Assembly: GCF_007833215.1 (NCBI RefSeq)
Contig: NZ_CP042239.1
Coordinates: 2,170,001-2,234,000 of the forward strand
DNA length: 64,000 nt
From: Sphingomonas suaedae
Lineage (GTDB): Bacteria > Pseudomonadota > Alphaproteobacteria > Sphingomonadales > Sphingomonadaceae
Direction of reading: 5' to 3'
Part shown: positions 36,205 through 44,445 of the stretch, piece after piece
How positions within the stretch are numbered: position 1 is the first letter of the stretch
How the letters are laid out: every line of letters starts with the position of its first letter
Translations under genes and position numbers: made by a program
The notes under the pieces: model-generated
The model's database searches: none
Seen by the model: only the letters and a program-made list of their open reading frames with translations
Told to the model about the DNA's origin: nothing

Positions 36205-37188
36205 TTATTCTGCGGCGCGGGTCGCCTGGTCCATCAGCGCCCTGGCGGTCCGGATTGCATCGGCTTCCTTGACCTTGCCGCTCTGGATCTCGCCCGCGAT
36301 CTCCAGCAGCCGGCTGGCGATCACGGTGCCCGATTCGGCCGCTTCGGTGATGCGGATGCCGTTCTTGGCGGCGGCGATGCGGTCCCATTCGCCGCGCACT
36401 GCGGCCCAATAGCCTTTGGTTGCGGCCCAATAATCGTCCGCCGCCTTGGCGTTGTAACCGTAGAACTTCGTATAGGTGTTCAGGACATATTCCTGGACAA
36501 CGGGTTCGAGCTTGCCGTCGAACAGGCCCATCTTGGTGTTGTCCTGCCAGTGGATCCAGCCGCCCGGAAACGCCTGATGCCGGTTGATCGCATAATAGCG
36601 ATCATAGACCGGTCCGCGTACCGCATCGCGGCGGGCGAGCGGGCGCCAGGTCCAGTTGGAACGCCAGCGGCGGATGCCCGCTTCGGTGGTCCATTGCCCC
36701 CAGCCGCCATAGCGCGGACTGTCATCGACCTGATACACCGTCTGCGACCAGCGGCCGGGGCGCATCCGCTCCGGCACCTCTTCCCAGGTCCAGCTGTCGG
36801 GGCCGGAATAGACCAGCACCTTGGCGGGTTCATATTCCCAGTCCTGCCGCCAGTGCTTGATGACGTGATCCTTGCCCTCATGACTCACGACCAGCAGATG
36901 CTGGAGGCGGATCACGCGTCCGGTGTCCTCGATCACGCGCACCGATTCATGCCCGCCCGAAATCTTGGGCTCGATCGGGGTATAGCCTTCGCGCCAAGGC
37001 GTGGATTCGCGCATGTCGAAGCGCACCTTGTAATTCCCCGCCATCGCCAGAATGTCGCGGCGGTCGGCCTCGAACGACGCCTGTTCCTGCTCGGGCGTGC
37101 GCACCCGCACCGGGCCGTCGGCGAGTGCGGGCGCCGCCGTCACGACAAGCAGCGCTGCGGCGATGCTCAAACGAACCATCTTCTTCAT
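36205..37188 (-). CDS. DUF6607 family exported protein
   Basis: 327 residues with a signal peptide (about 1-24, ending ALAD). Rich in Trp and Tyr (YRLQ..., WRQDWEYEPAKVLVY, RRWRSNWTWRPL, YYAINRHQAFPGGWIHW), the pattern of DUF6607. The function of the family is unknown. It starts 25 bases after the TonB receptor stop and shares its Fur-controlled promoter, so a role in iron or heme handling is inferred from context. ATG 37188 behind AGGAGGG; a GTG two codons earlier is too close to it. Confidence 0.8.
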   Translation of the reverse strand: MKKMVRLSIAAALLVVTAAPALADGPVRVRTPEQEQASFEADRRDILAMAGNYKVRFDMRESTPWREGYTPIEPKISGGHESVRVIEDTGRVIRLQHLLVVSHEGKDHVIKHWRQDWEYEPAKVLVYSGPDSWTWEEVPERMRPGRWSQTVYQVDDSPRYGGWGQWTTEAGIRRWRSNWTWRPLARRDAVRGPVYDRYYAINRHQAFPGGWIHWQDNTKMGLFDGKLEPVVQEYVLNTYTKFYGYNAKAADDYWAATKGYWAAVRGEWDRIAAAKNGIRITEAAESGTVIASRLLEIAGEIQSGKVKEADAIRTARALMDQATRAAE

Positions 37189-37213
37189 CGTCACCCTCCT
37201 TTTCTATCGTTGG

Positions 37214-39376
37214 TCAAAAGCGGAAGCTCAGCGAGACGCTGCCGTTGCGCCCCGGCTGCGTGTAGGCGTCCTTGATCGTCGAGGTCGGGGAGAGGCCACG
37301 CACGTCGCTCCACCATGCATAGGTCTCGTCGGTCAGATTGAAGACGCCGCCGCGCAGCGTGACGCTGTCGCCGATCTTCACGAATGCGGTGATGTCGAGC
37401 GTGGTGAAGGAAGGCGGGGTGTAGCCGCCGCCCGCGCGGTCGGTTTCCTTCTTTGCGCTGTGCGTCGCGATGACCTGCCCGCCGAACCGCCCGCCCGGAT
37501 CGCGCCAGCCTGCGCCGATCACGACCTTGAGCGGATCGACCGACAGCAGGGGCGACCGGGTACCGCCGGGCGCGATCTCGTCGCCGCTGGCATAGGAGAT
37601 GGCGAGACGACCGGTGAAGCCGCTGTCGCTCCACGCCTCGAACCGCGCCTCGACCCCTTCGACCTCGGCCTTGTCGATATTGATGAACTGATAGATCGCC
37701 GGATCGGCCGGAGTGAAGCTGCCGCCCACCACCTCCTGCGAGATGAAGTCGTCATAATCGGCGTGGAAGGCGGTCAGATCGAGCCGGACATTGGCGCCGA
37801 GGAATCGCACGCCCGCCTCGAAGCTGGCGCTCGTTTCCGGGCGAAGGTCCGGGTTGGGTGCGGCGATATAGCCGAAGGCGAGGTTGCCGAAGAACTGATT
37901 GACCTGACTCGGCTCGGGCGCCTTGAACCCCTGGGCGTAATTGGCGAACAGGCGAACCCGATCGCTCAGCTTCGCGACCGCGCCGATCTTGGGCGACACA
38001 CGCGAGCCGCTCTGCGCGACCGCGGTGACGCCAGTGAAGGTCTGGCTCATGTCGGGCGACAGGTCATAATGGTCGAAGCGCAGCGCCGGGTGCAGCGTGA
38101 CCGGGCCGAGCGTCGCCTCGCCCGCCGCGAAGACCCCGATCAGCGTGTAATCGGTGTCGGGAAAGGCGCGGGTCGGGAAGGTTTCGCCAAAGGGCGGGAT
38201 GGTGCCGTCGCGAATGCCCTGCTGTTCGGTCTGGCTGATATCGCCGCCCAGGATGATCCGCTGCGGCGCCTCGGCACTGGCGAGATTCAGCCGCACCTCG
38301 CCCGCCGCACCATAGACGCGGTTCTTGAAGATGTTGAGGCGGGTGCGATCGACTGCGGGATCGCGATCCTCGAAGGTGAACTGGCTGTCCTCCGAATCCT
38401 GGAGATAGGCCGCCAGCCGCGCCGCCTCGATCAGCCCTTCACCTTCCCAGTTCCAGTCGAGCGCAGCGCGCCAGCGATGACCGGTGTCGGTCGCGTCGAG
38501 GTTGAGTACGCTGGCGCTGTGGCCGGTCAGCACATCGGTGGTCAGGTGCGTGTCGAGATATTCGCCGGTCAGGCGGAAGCGATGCCCGCCGCTTTCATAG
38601 ACCAGCCGTCCCAACGCCGCATTGGACCGGCCATCCTGCGGATTGGGCTGCGTGCGCGCCGCACCCTCGCCGCCGACGGTCCCCTGATTTTCATATTCGT
38701 GGAAGTCGCGGCGGGTATAGGCGGCCATCGCCGACCAGTCGCCCGAACGCCCGGCGAGGATCAGCGTCTCGCTGAACTCGTCATCGGCGGAGGAAAAGGC
38801 GGCGCGGGCCAGTCCGCCGAAATTCTGCCCTTCGCGCAGCAGGTCCTTCGGATCGCTGGTGATGAAGCTGACCGCCCCCGCAAGTCCGTCGCTGCCATAG
38901 AGCGCCGAAGCCGGGCCGCGCAGAATCTCGACCGATTTGATGAGGCCAAGATCGACATAATCGCCACGCCCTACGCCCTGCGCACCGAAGCTGAACCCGT
39001 CCGGCACGCGCACGCCATCGACCTGGATCAGCACGCGGTTGCCGCCAAGTCCGCGGATCGTGAAGCCTTCATTTCCCGCGCGTCCGGTGGTGCCCAGCGC
39101 GGCGCCGAAGCGCGTCGGCTGGCGGGTGACGCTGACACCGGGTTCGAAGCGGACCAGTTCCTTGATGTCGGTCACCAGTTCGTCGGCGATCTGCTCGGCA
39201 TCGATCACGCTGACGGTCGCCGGCGCATCCTGCGTCGCGACCGGTACGCGGGTCGCGGTGACCGTGACCGTATCCTTCTGGTCGGTGTCGGTCGTCGCCT
39301 CCTCGGCGCAGGCGGGCGAGGCCAGCAGCCCGGCCAGCGCGGCCCCCGAGACCAGCATGGTGCGCGTCAAATTCAT
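37214..39376 (-). CDS. TonB-dependent outer-membrane receptor, probable heme/hemoglobin type
   Basis: 720 residues: signal peptide (1-24), plug domain (about 45-165; VTVTATRVPV as TonB box region, IRGLGGNRVLIQVDGVRVPDG, EILRGPASALYGSDGLAGAV) and a 22-strand barrel ending in Phe (SLSFRF). The plug and the FRAP/NPNL-like segment (ANYAQGFKAPEPSQVNQFF, PNPDLRPETS) suggest the heme/hemoglobin receptor branch. The start at 39376 (MNLTRTM) is preceded by a Fur box. It is co-transcribed with DUF6607. Confidence 0.9.
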   Translation of the reverse strand: MNLTRTMLVSGAALAGLLASPACAEEATTDTDQKDTVTVTATRVPVATQDAPATVSVIDAEQIADELVTDIKELVRFEPGVSVTRQPTRFGAALGTTGRAGNEGFTIRGLGGNRVLIQVDGVRVPDGFSFGAQGVGRGDYVDLGLIKSVEILRGPASALYGSDGLAGAVSFITSDPKDLLREGQNFGGLARAAFSSADDEFSETLILAGRSGDWSAMAAYTRRDFHEYENQGTVGGEGAARTQPNPQDGRSNAALGRLVYESGGHRFRLTGEYLDTHLTTDVLTGHSASVLNLDATDTGHRWRAALDWNWEGEGLIEAARLAAYLQDSEDSQFTFEDRDPAVDRTRLNIFKNRVYGAAGEVRLNLASAEAPQRIILGGDISQTEQQGIRDGTIPPFGETFPTRAFPDTDYTLIGVFAAGEATLGPVTLHPALRFDHYDLSPDMSQTFTGVTAVAQSGSRVSPKIGAVAKLSDRVRLFANYAQGFKAPEPSQVNQFFGNLAFGYIAAPNPDLRPETSASFEAGVRFLGANVRLDLTAFHADYDDFISQEVVGGSFTPADPAIYQFINIDKAEVEGVEARFEAWSDSGFTGRLAISYASGDEIAPGGTRSPLLSVDPLKVVIGAGWRDPGGRFGGQVIATHSAKKETDRAGGGYTPPSFTTLDITAFVKIGDSVTLRGGVFNLTDETYAWWSDVRGLSPTSTIKDAYTQPGRNGSVSLSFRF

Positions 39377-39399
39377 TCCTATCCCCTTAACATGCGAAT

Positions 39400-39418
39400 G
39401 CGAGTGATTCTCATTTGC
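39400..39418 (-). promoter_or_regulatory. Fur box upstream of the TonB receptor
   Basis: GCAAATGAGAATCACTCGC, read on the minus strand, agrees with the 19-base Fur consensus at 13 positions, including the whole AATGA-AATCA core. It lies 24 bases upstream of the receptor start. It predicts repression when iron is plentiful. Confidence 0.7.
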
Positions 39419-39518
39419 GAGTCGGTTAGGGGGCCGGGCCGATAGTGTCAACCAAGTGTCAACTACCTGCCGCAAATCCCGCATGACGAGGGCCGATCGG
39501 CGCGCTAAACCGCCCCTC

Positions 39519-40604
39519 ATGCAACGCCCAAAGCTCTCGGTCGTCGTGCCGTGTTACAATGAGGAAGGCTGTCTCGAGCTGCTGCACGGCCGCGTCTCCG
39601 CCGCCGCGCGCGAAGCGGTGGGCAGCGACTATGAGATCGTGCTCGTCAATGACGGCTCGCGCGACGGCAGCTGGGCGGTGATGCAACGGCTCGCCGCCGC
39701 CGATCCGCGGCTGGTCGCGATCAACCTCTCGCGCAACCACGGCCACCAGCTCGCGCTGACCGCGGGGCTCGATCTGTGCGCCGGCGAGGAGATCCTGATC
39801 ATCGACGCAGATCTTCAGGACCCGCCCGAACTGCTCACCGATATGCGCGCGACGATGCGCGAGCAGGGCGCCGACGTCGTCTATGCGGTGCGGCGCAAGC
39901 GCGACGGGGAAACCTTCTTCAAAAAGGTCACCGCCGCCTTTTTCTATCGAATGCTTGACCGGATTACGGACACGCCGATCCCACTCGACACCGGCGACTT
40001 CCGCCTGATGAGCCGCCGCGCGCTCGACGCCTTTTTGAGCCTGCCCGAACAGGCGCGCTTCATCCGCGGCATGGTCGCCTGGGTCGGGTTCCGCCAGGTT
40101 CCCTTCGTTTATGACCGGCACGAGCGGCACGCGGGGGAGAGCAAATATCCGCTCGCCAAGATGATCCGCTTCGCGCTGGACGCCGTCACCGGCTTCTCGA
40201 CAGCGCCGCTGCGGTTCGCCAGTCATGCCGGGCTCGCGCTCACCGGACTGTCGGTGCTGCTGTTCCTCTACATCGTCGTGGGCTGGCTGCTGGGCAATGC
40301 GGTGCAGGGCTGGACGTCGACGATGCTGGTCGTCGTATTCCTCGGCGCGGTGCAGATGTTCGTGCTGGGCATGATTGGCGAATATCTCGGACGCCTCTAT
40401 GTCGAATCGAAGCGACGTCCGCTCTATCTCGTCGCGGACGTCGCCGGGCCGGTGAAGGGCCATGCCTCGCTCGGCTATCGCTATCTCGATTCGGGCGAGG
40501 TGACGGTCGCGCCCTTCGCGCCGCCGCGCAGCGACGCCGAAATGCCCCCTGCCCCCGGCCCGGGCAAGGCACCGCGCAAGTCCGAACCGCCAACATTGCT
40601 TTGA
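39519..40604 (+). CDS. family 2 glycosyltransferase, GtrB/DPM-like
   Basis: 361 residues. GT-A domain: VVVPCYNEEGCLELL, VLVNDGSRDGSW, IIDADLQDPPE. GDFRLMSRRALDAF and two C-terminal membrane helices (about 250-325) complete the GtrB/ArnC-like layout. Such enzymes move a sugar from a nucleotide sugar to undecaprenyl phosphate on the cytoplasmic side. A GtrA and a GT-C-like gene lie within 5 kb. The last 40 residues are Pro-rich. ATG 39519; the stop overlaps dacB as TTGA. Confidence 0.9.
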   Translation: MQRPKLSVVVPCYNEEGCLELLHGRVSAAAREAVGSDYEIVLVNDGSRDGSWAVMQRLAAADPRLVAINLSRNHGHQLALTAGLDLCAGEEILIIDADLQDPPELLTDMRATMREQGADVVYAVRRKRDGETFFKKVTAAFFYRMLDRITDTPIPLDTGDFRLMSRRALDAFLSLPEQARFIRGMVAWVGFRQVPFVYDRHERHAGESKYPLAKMIRFALDAVTGFSTAPLRFASHAGLALTGLSVLLFLYIVVGWLLGNAVQGWTSTMLVVVFLGAVQMFVLGMIGEYLGRLYVESKRRPLYLVADVAGPVKGHASLGYRYLDSGEVTVAPFAPPRSDAEMPPAPGPGKAPRKSEPPTLL

Positions 40605-42034
40605 AGCGCGCACTCGCCCTCGTCGCGCTGGCGCTTGCCGCCCCGCTGGCGGCGCAAGAGGCGCCGACGCTGGATGCGCGGGTTTCCGCCGAACTGGGCG
40701 AGGCCGCAACCGGCACCCGCTACGGGCTGGTCGTCGCCGATGCCGAGGGGCGCGAGATCGTCGCGGTCAATCCCGACCAGCGCTTCATCCCGGCGTCGAA
40801 CACCAAGATCGTCACCACCGCCGCCGCCTGGTGGTCGATGCCCGCGATCGACCAGCCGGATGCGATCGGCGGTGCCGCGGTACGGATCGAAGGCAGGGAT
40901 CTGATCCTCACCGGTCGCGGCGATGCCCGTCTGTCGAGCGCGCCCGATTGCCTCACCAACTGCCTCGCCCAACTCGCCAATGCGATCGCCGCAGGGGTCA
41001 GGCGCGTGCGCAACGTGACCGGCGACGCGACGCTCTTCCCCGATGAACGCTGGAGTTCGGGGATGAGCTGGAACAACATCCCGACCCGCTCCGGCACGGC
41101 GATCGCGGCACTCAGCCTCGACGATAACGAACTGGTCGTGACCGTGACGCCGGGCAAGCCGGGCGAACCGCCGCGCTTCGATCATCTCGGCTATGTCGGG
41201 ATCGACAATCGCGTCGTCACCGTCTCGGGCGGCAAGACAGAACTCAATTACGACCGCCTTCCATTCGCGCGGACGATGCGTGTCACCGGGACCATCGCTG
41301 CTGATGCTGCGCCGCAGACGCTCCGCTTCGGGATCGACGACCCGGCGCATTACGCCGCATGGCGGCTCGCGGCCTTGCTGAAGGAACGCGGGGTCAAGGT
41401 GACGGGGACGGTGCAGTCCCGCTATCGTCCCCTGCTCCCCTCGGACGACCCGGAGAAGCGCGCCGCAATCCCGCCGCGTCCGCCCGAGCCGACCTGGCTC
41501 GCCGCGCTCATCCCGCCGCCGCTGACCGAAGATGTCCGCACGATCAACAAGGTCAGCCAGAATCTGCACGCCGAACTTCTGCTCCGCCGCACCGGACTGA
41601 TCGATGGCAGCGGGTCGGTCGCCGACGGGCAGAGGCGGGTCGAGGCGCTGTTCGCCGCCGCAGGCGTGCCGCGCACCGCGTTCGACTTTTCCGACGGATC
41701 AGGCATGTCGACCTATAACCGTGTGGCGCCGCGTGGGATGGTCACGCTGTTGCGCTGGGTCGCGGGCCAGCCCTGGGGCGGAGCGTGGCGCGAGACGCTG
41801 CCGGTGGGCGGGGTCGACGGTACGCTGGCGCGGCGGTTTAAAGGGACGCCTTTGGAGGGCCGTATCTTCGCCAAGACAGGGTCGCTCAATGCCACCAGCG
41901 CGCTTGCTGGATACATGCTGGGCAGGAGCGGCAAATTGCTGACCTTCGCAGCCTATGCCAATGATGTTCCATCGGGGGCGTCGGGAACGCCGATGATGGA
42001 TGCGGCACTGGTCGCAATTGCCGAAGCGAACTGA
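40601..42034 (+). CDS. dacB: D-alanyl-D-alanine carboxypeptidase/endopeptidase, PBP4 type
   Basis: 477 residues with a short signal peptide. Penicillin-binding triads of the S13 family: SNTK (S-x-x-K) in IPASNTKIVTTAAAWW, SQN in INKVSQNLHAELLLRR, and KTG in IFAKTGSLNATSALAGY. It is periplasmic and trims or cleaves peptidoglycan crosslinks. A TTG start overlaps the glycosyltransferase stop. Length is like E. coli DacB. Confidence 0.93.
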   Translation: MKRALALVALALAAPLAAQEAPTLDARVSAELGEAATGTRYGLVVADAEGREIVAVNPDQRFIPASNTKIVTTAAAWWSMPAIDQPDAIGGAAVRIEGRDLILTGRGDARLSSAPDCLTNCLAQLANAIAAGVRRVRNVTGDATLFPDERWSSGMSWNNIPTRSGTAIAALSLDDNELVVTVTPGKPGEPPRFDHLGYVGIDNRVVTVSGGKTELNYDRLPFARTMRVTGTIAADAAPQTLRFGIDDPAHYAAWRLAALLKERGVKVTGTVQSRYRPLLPSDDPEKRAAIPPRPPEPTWLAALIPPPLTEDVRTINKVSQNLHAELLLRRTGLIDGSGSVADGQRRVEALFAAAGVPRTAFDFSDGSGMSTYNRVAPRGMVTLLRWVAGQPWGGAWRETLPVGGVDGTLARRFKGTPLEGRIFAKTGSLNATSALAGYMLGRSGKLLTFAAYANDVPSGASGTPMMDAALVAIAEAN

Positions 42035-42056
42035 CGGGTCGACACGGGGAACGGGC

Positions 42057-43157
42057 ATGTTGCTGGCGGCAATGATGCTGGCGCAGGACGCAGCAAAGCT
42101 GGAGGCGGCGGGGCGCTATGCCGACGCCGAGGCCGCGCGCCGGTCGCGGTACGAACAGATGCGGCGCAGATCGCCGGGCGATGTCCCGGCAGCCGATGCG
42201 GCGGAGAAACTCGCCGATAATCTGGCAATGCAGTTGCGACTTGCCGACGCCGAGCCATTCTACCGGCGCGCGCTCGATATCCGGCTCCAGAAGCTGGGCG
42301 AGCGGCATGGCGACACCGCGCGCAGCCTGCGCCAGCTATCTTCGCTCGCAATGGCCAAGGGCGCGTTCGTCGAGGCAGAGGCATTCGCGCAGCGCGCGCT
42401 CGATATACAGCGCCAGCTCTCACCGCAGGGTGGCATCGAGCTTGCCTGGGCGCTGAACACGCTGGCCGAGGTTTTGGCCGCGCGGGGAAAGGCGTTCGAA
42501 GCCGATCCACTCTTCGCCGAAGCAATCCGCATCGCGCGGAGCAACGGCGACGTGGACCTTGCGATCCTGCTCAACAATCGCGGCAACAACTTCTATCGCA
42601 TGGCGACAGCCACGGTCATTCCGCCGATGTTTCGGCGGCGTGCCGGAGCAACCCGTTCGGTTGTCGCGCCGACCGACGCGATCGCAGAAGACGGACTCGA
42701 TCCTGTGCGCAAGCGCGCCTTTTTGTCCCAGGGGCGACAGTTATTGGACGAGGCATTGCGCCTGTTCACCGCGACCTCAGGTTCCGACCACCCCGATGTC
42801 GCCAATCTGCTCAACGGGCTTGCCGCCAATTATCGCGCTGCGGGAAATCCGGTCGAGGCGGAAACGCATTTCCGCAAGGCGCTCGCAATCAAGGGGCGAT
42901 TCCTGCCCCCCGACAATCGCGACCGGATCGTCGGCGAATGGAGCCTTGGCGCGCTGCTCGCGACAAGGCCGGGGCGGGAGGCCGAAGCGCGCGCACGGCT
43001 GAGGGCCGCAATGGCCGGGGCTATGGCGTCGCAGGCGCGGTTCCGGGAATTCGATCGGGCTGCGAGCGCCGAGTTGCGCAGCTATGCCCCGGTCTTCGCC
43101 ACCAGCATCTCGGTCGCGTGGAAGCTCGCTAATCCTTCGGCTGTGCCAGCACGATGA
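42057..43157 (+). CDS. tetratricopeptide-repeat protein
   Basis: 366 residues. TPR-like repeats through most of the chain: AAKLEAAGRYADAEAARRSR, AEPFYRRALDIRLQKLGERHGDTARSL, AFVEAEAFAQRALDIQRQL, ANYRAAGNPVEAETHFRKAL. The short hydrophobic N-terminus (MLLAAMMLA) may be a weak signal. TPRs mediate protein contacts; the partner is unknown. ATG 42057 follows GGGGAACGGG. Its 3' end overlaps the opposing methyltransferase by 29 bases. Confidence 0.78.
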   Translation: MLLAAMMLAQDAAKLEAAGRYADAEAARRSRYEQMRRRSPGDVPAADAAEKLADNLAMQLRLADAEPFYRRALDIRLQKLGERHGDTARSLRQLSSLAMAKGAFVEAEAFAQRALDIQRQLSPQGGIELAWALNTLAEVLAARGKAFEADPLFAEAIRIARSNGDVDLAILLNNRGNNFYRMATATVIPPMFRRRAGATRSVVAPTDAIAEDGLDPVRKRAFLSQGRQLLDEALRLFTATSGSDHPDVANLLNGLAANYRAAGNPVEAETHFRKALAIKGRFLPPDNRDRIVGEWSLGALLATRPGREAEARARLRAAMAGAMASQARFREFDRAASAELRSYAPVFATSISVAWKLANPSAVPAR

Positions 43158-43860
43158 TCGACAGACCCGGTGGCATCGGCACGCGGCCGAGCAGATGGCG
43201 CTCCAGCGCAAAAATCTTTTCGAACGCCCAGTTCAGCGGCTTCGCGGGCGGCGAGTCGTCGCTGTCGTCCTTTCCGGTCAGCTTGCCGGCCAACCGAGCG
43301 GCAACCGCAGCGGGGAAGAGCAGCGAATTGAACCAGCGCAGTTTGCGCCATTTCAGCCCGGCCTTGTCGAGCGCGGCGGTCAGGCTCGCCTTGGAATAGC
43401 GGCGCTTGTGGTGGTTCACCACGTCGTGCGCGCTCCACATCCATTGATGCGCCGGGACGGTGATGAGGATCGTGCCGCCGGGCTTCAGCCGCTTGGCCAT
43501 CCCGGCCAGCGCAGCGACATCGTCCTCGACATGCTCCACCACGTCGAGCACGGCGATCAGGTCATACTGCCCTTCGGCGACACCATCGAGTTCGGGGAGC
43601 GGCGCGGTTCCGACGTCCCTGCCCAGCCGCTTGCTCGCCACGTCGCGCGCCGCTTCGTCGATCTCGATCGCATCGACCGTGCCGAACGCGCCGAGCATCG
43701 GGAGGTTGTGCCCGGTGCCGCAGCCGATTTCGAGGATGCGGGCGCCCTTGGACGGCTGGACATAGCGGGCGATGTAATCTGCCAGGATGTCGCGGCGCGC
43801 CACATACCACCAATGGGTGGAATCATGCTCGGCCATGCGGTCGTAAACGATGCGGTCCAT
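43129..43860 (-). CDS. class I SAM-dependent methyltransferase
   Basis: 243 residues. Motif I is ILEIGCGTGHN, with DAIEID binding the ribose and AVLDVVEHVEDDVAAL as motif II. MDRIVYDRMAEHDSTHWWYVARRDIL at the N-terminus is typical of methyltransferases encoded in glycan and lipid gene clusters. It is followed on the same strand, 3 bases upstream, by gtrA. Substrate unknown; a surface glycan or polyprenyl-linked intermediate is plausible. Confidence 0.85.
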   Translation of the reverse strand: MDRIVYDRMAEHDSTHWWYVARRDILADYIARYVQPSKGARILEIGCGTGHNLPMLGAFGTVDAIEIDEAARDVASKRLGRDVGTAPLPELDGVAEGQYDLIAVLDVVEHVEDDVAALAGMAKRLKPGGTILITVPAHQWMWSAHDVVNHHKRRYSKASLTAALDKAGLKWRKLRWFNSLLFPAAVAARLAGKLTGKDDSDDSPPAKPLNWAFEKIFALERHLLGRVPMPPGLSIIVLAQPKD

Positions 43861-43863
43861 GGT

Positions 43864-44244
43864 CTATCCAAACACCCATTGGCGGTTCAGCGCAAACGTC
43901 GCGAGCGGGGTGACGGTCACGATCGGGATCAACGGCACCCATTCGGGATAGTGCAGAAGGTCGGCGAGCACCCAGGTGAACAGCGCGTTGAGCAGCAGCC
44001 CGAAGCCCTGGACGATCAGGAATTTGAGATGCTGGCGCCCGCTATTGTCGCGCGTCCCATGCCCCTTGAAGCTCCACGAGCTGTGCAGGAAGAAGCCGCA
44101 GGTCACTGCGACCGCAAAGGCGAACGGCACCGCGGCCACGGCGAGATCGGGAAACACCCACCAGACGAGCGGCAGATAGACCGCCGAATAGATCACAGTC
44201 GAAATGCCGCCCGCGATGCCGAAGCGGATGAGCTGGCCGAGCAT
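43864..44244 (-). CDS. GtrA-family membrane protein
   Basis: 126 residues and four membrane helices (LIRFGIAGGISTVIYSAVY, then three more), the typical GtrA layout. GtrA proteins are thought to flip undecaprenyl-phosphate sugars or assist their transfer. The ATG at 44244 is used; a GTG at 44289 in the same frame would add 15 basic residues and is a real alternative. It is 3 bases upstream of the methyltransferase gene and is followed upstream by a palindromic repeat. Confidence 0.82.
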   Translation of the reverse strand: MLGQLIRFGIAGGISTVIYSAVYLPLVWWVFPDLAVAAVPFAFAVAVTCGFFLHSSWSFKGHGTRDNSGRQHLKFLIVQGFGLLLNALFTWVLADLLHYPEWVPLIPIVTVTPLATFALNRQWVFG

Positions 44245-44321
44245 CCCGCTCCGCCGCAAATCGCCAATTCGTTGAATCAGTGCCGCCACAAACCGTCCAT
44301 TGGTCGCGAAAATCCCCGTTT

Positions 44322-44405
44322 GCACTGAGCTTGTCGAAGTGCCGGTCTTGCTTCTGCTAAGGCGAAGGAAGATGGACTGCCCTTCGACAAGCTCAGGGCG
44401 AACGG
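44322..44405. repeat. dispersed palindromic repeat, TTCGACAAGCTCAG type
   Basis: The left arm GCACTGAGCTTGTCGAAGTGC (44322-44342) is nearly complementary to the right arm at 44379-44405 (CCTTCGACAAGCTCAGGGC); the loop is about 36 bases. It lies between the divergent GtrA and GT-C-like genes and comes within 41 bases of the latter's start. This wording is widespread in intergenic DNA of sphingomonads and other proteobacteria. Confidence 0.78.
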
Positions 44406-44445
44406 ATGGGGCCTTAGTGCGCCACATGGGACGGGGAAAGCGGTT

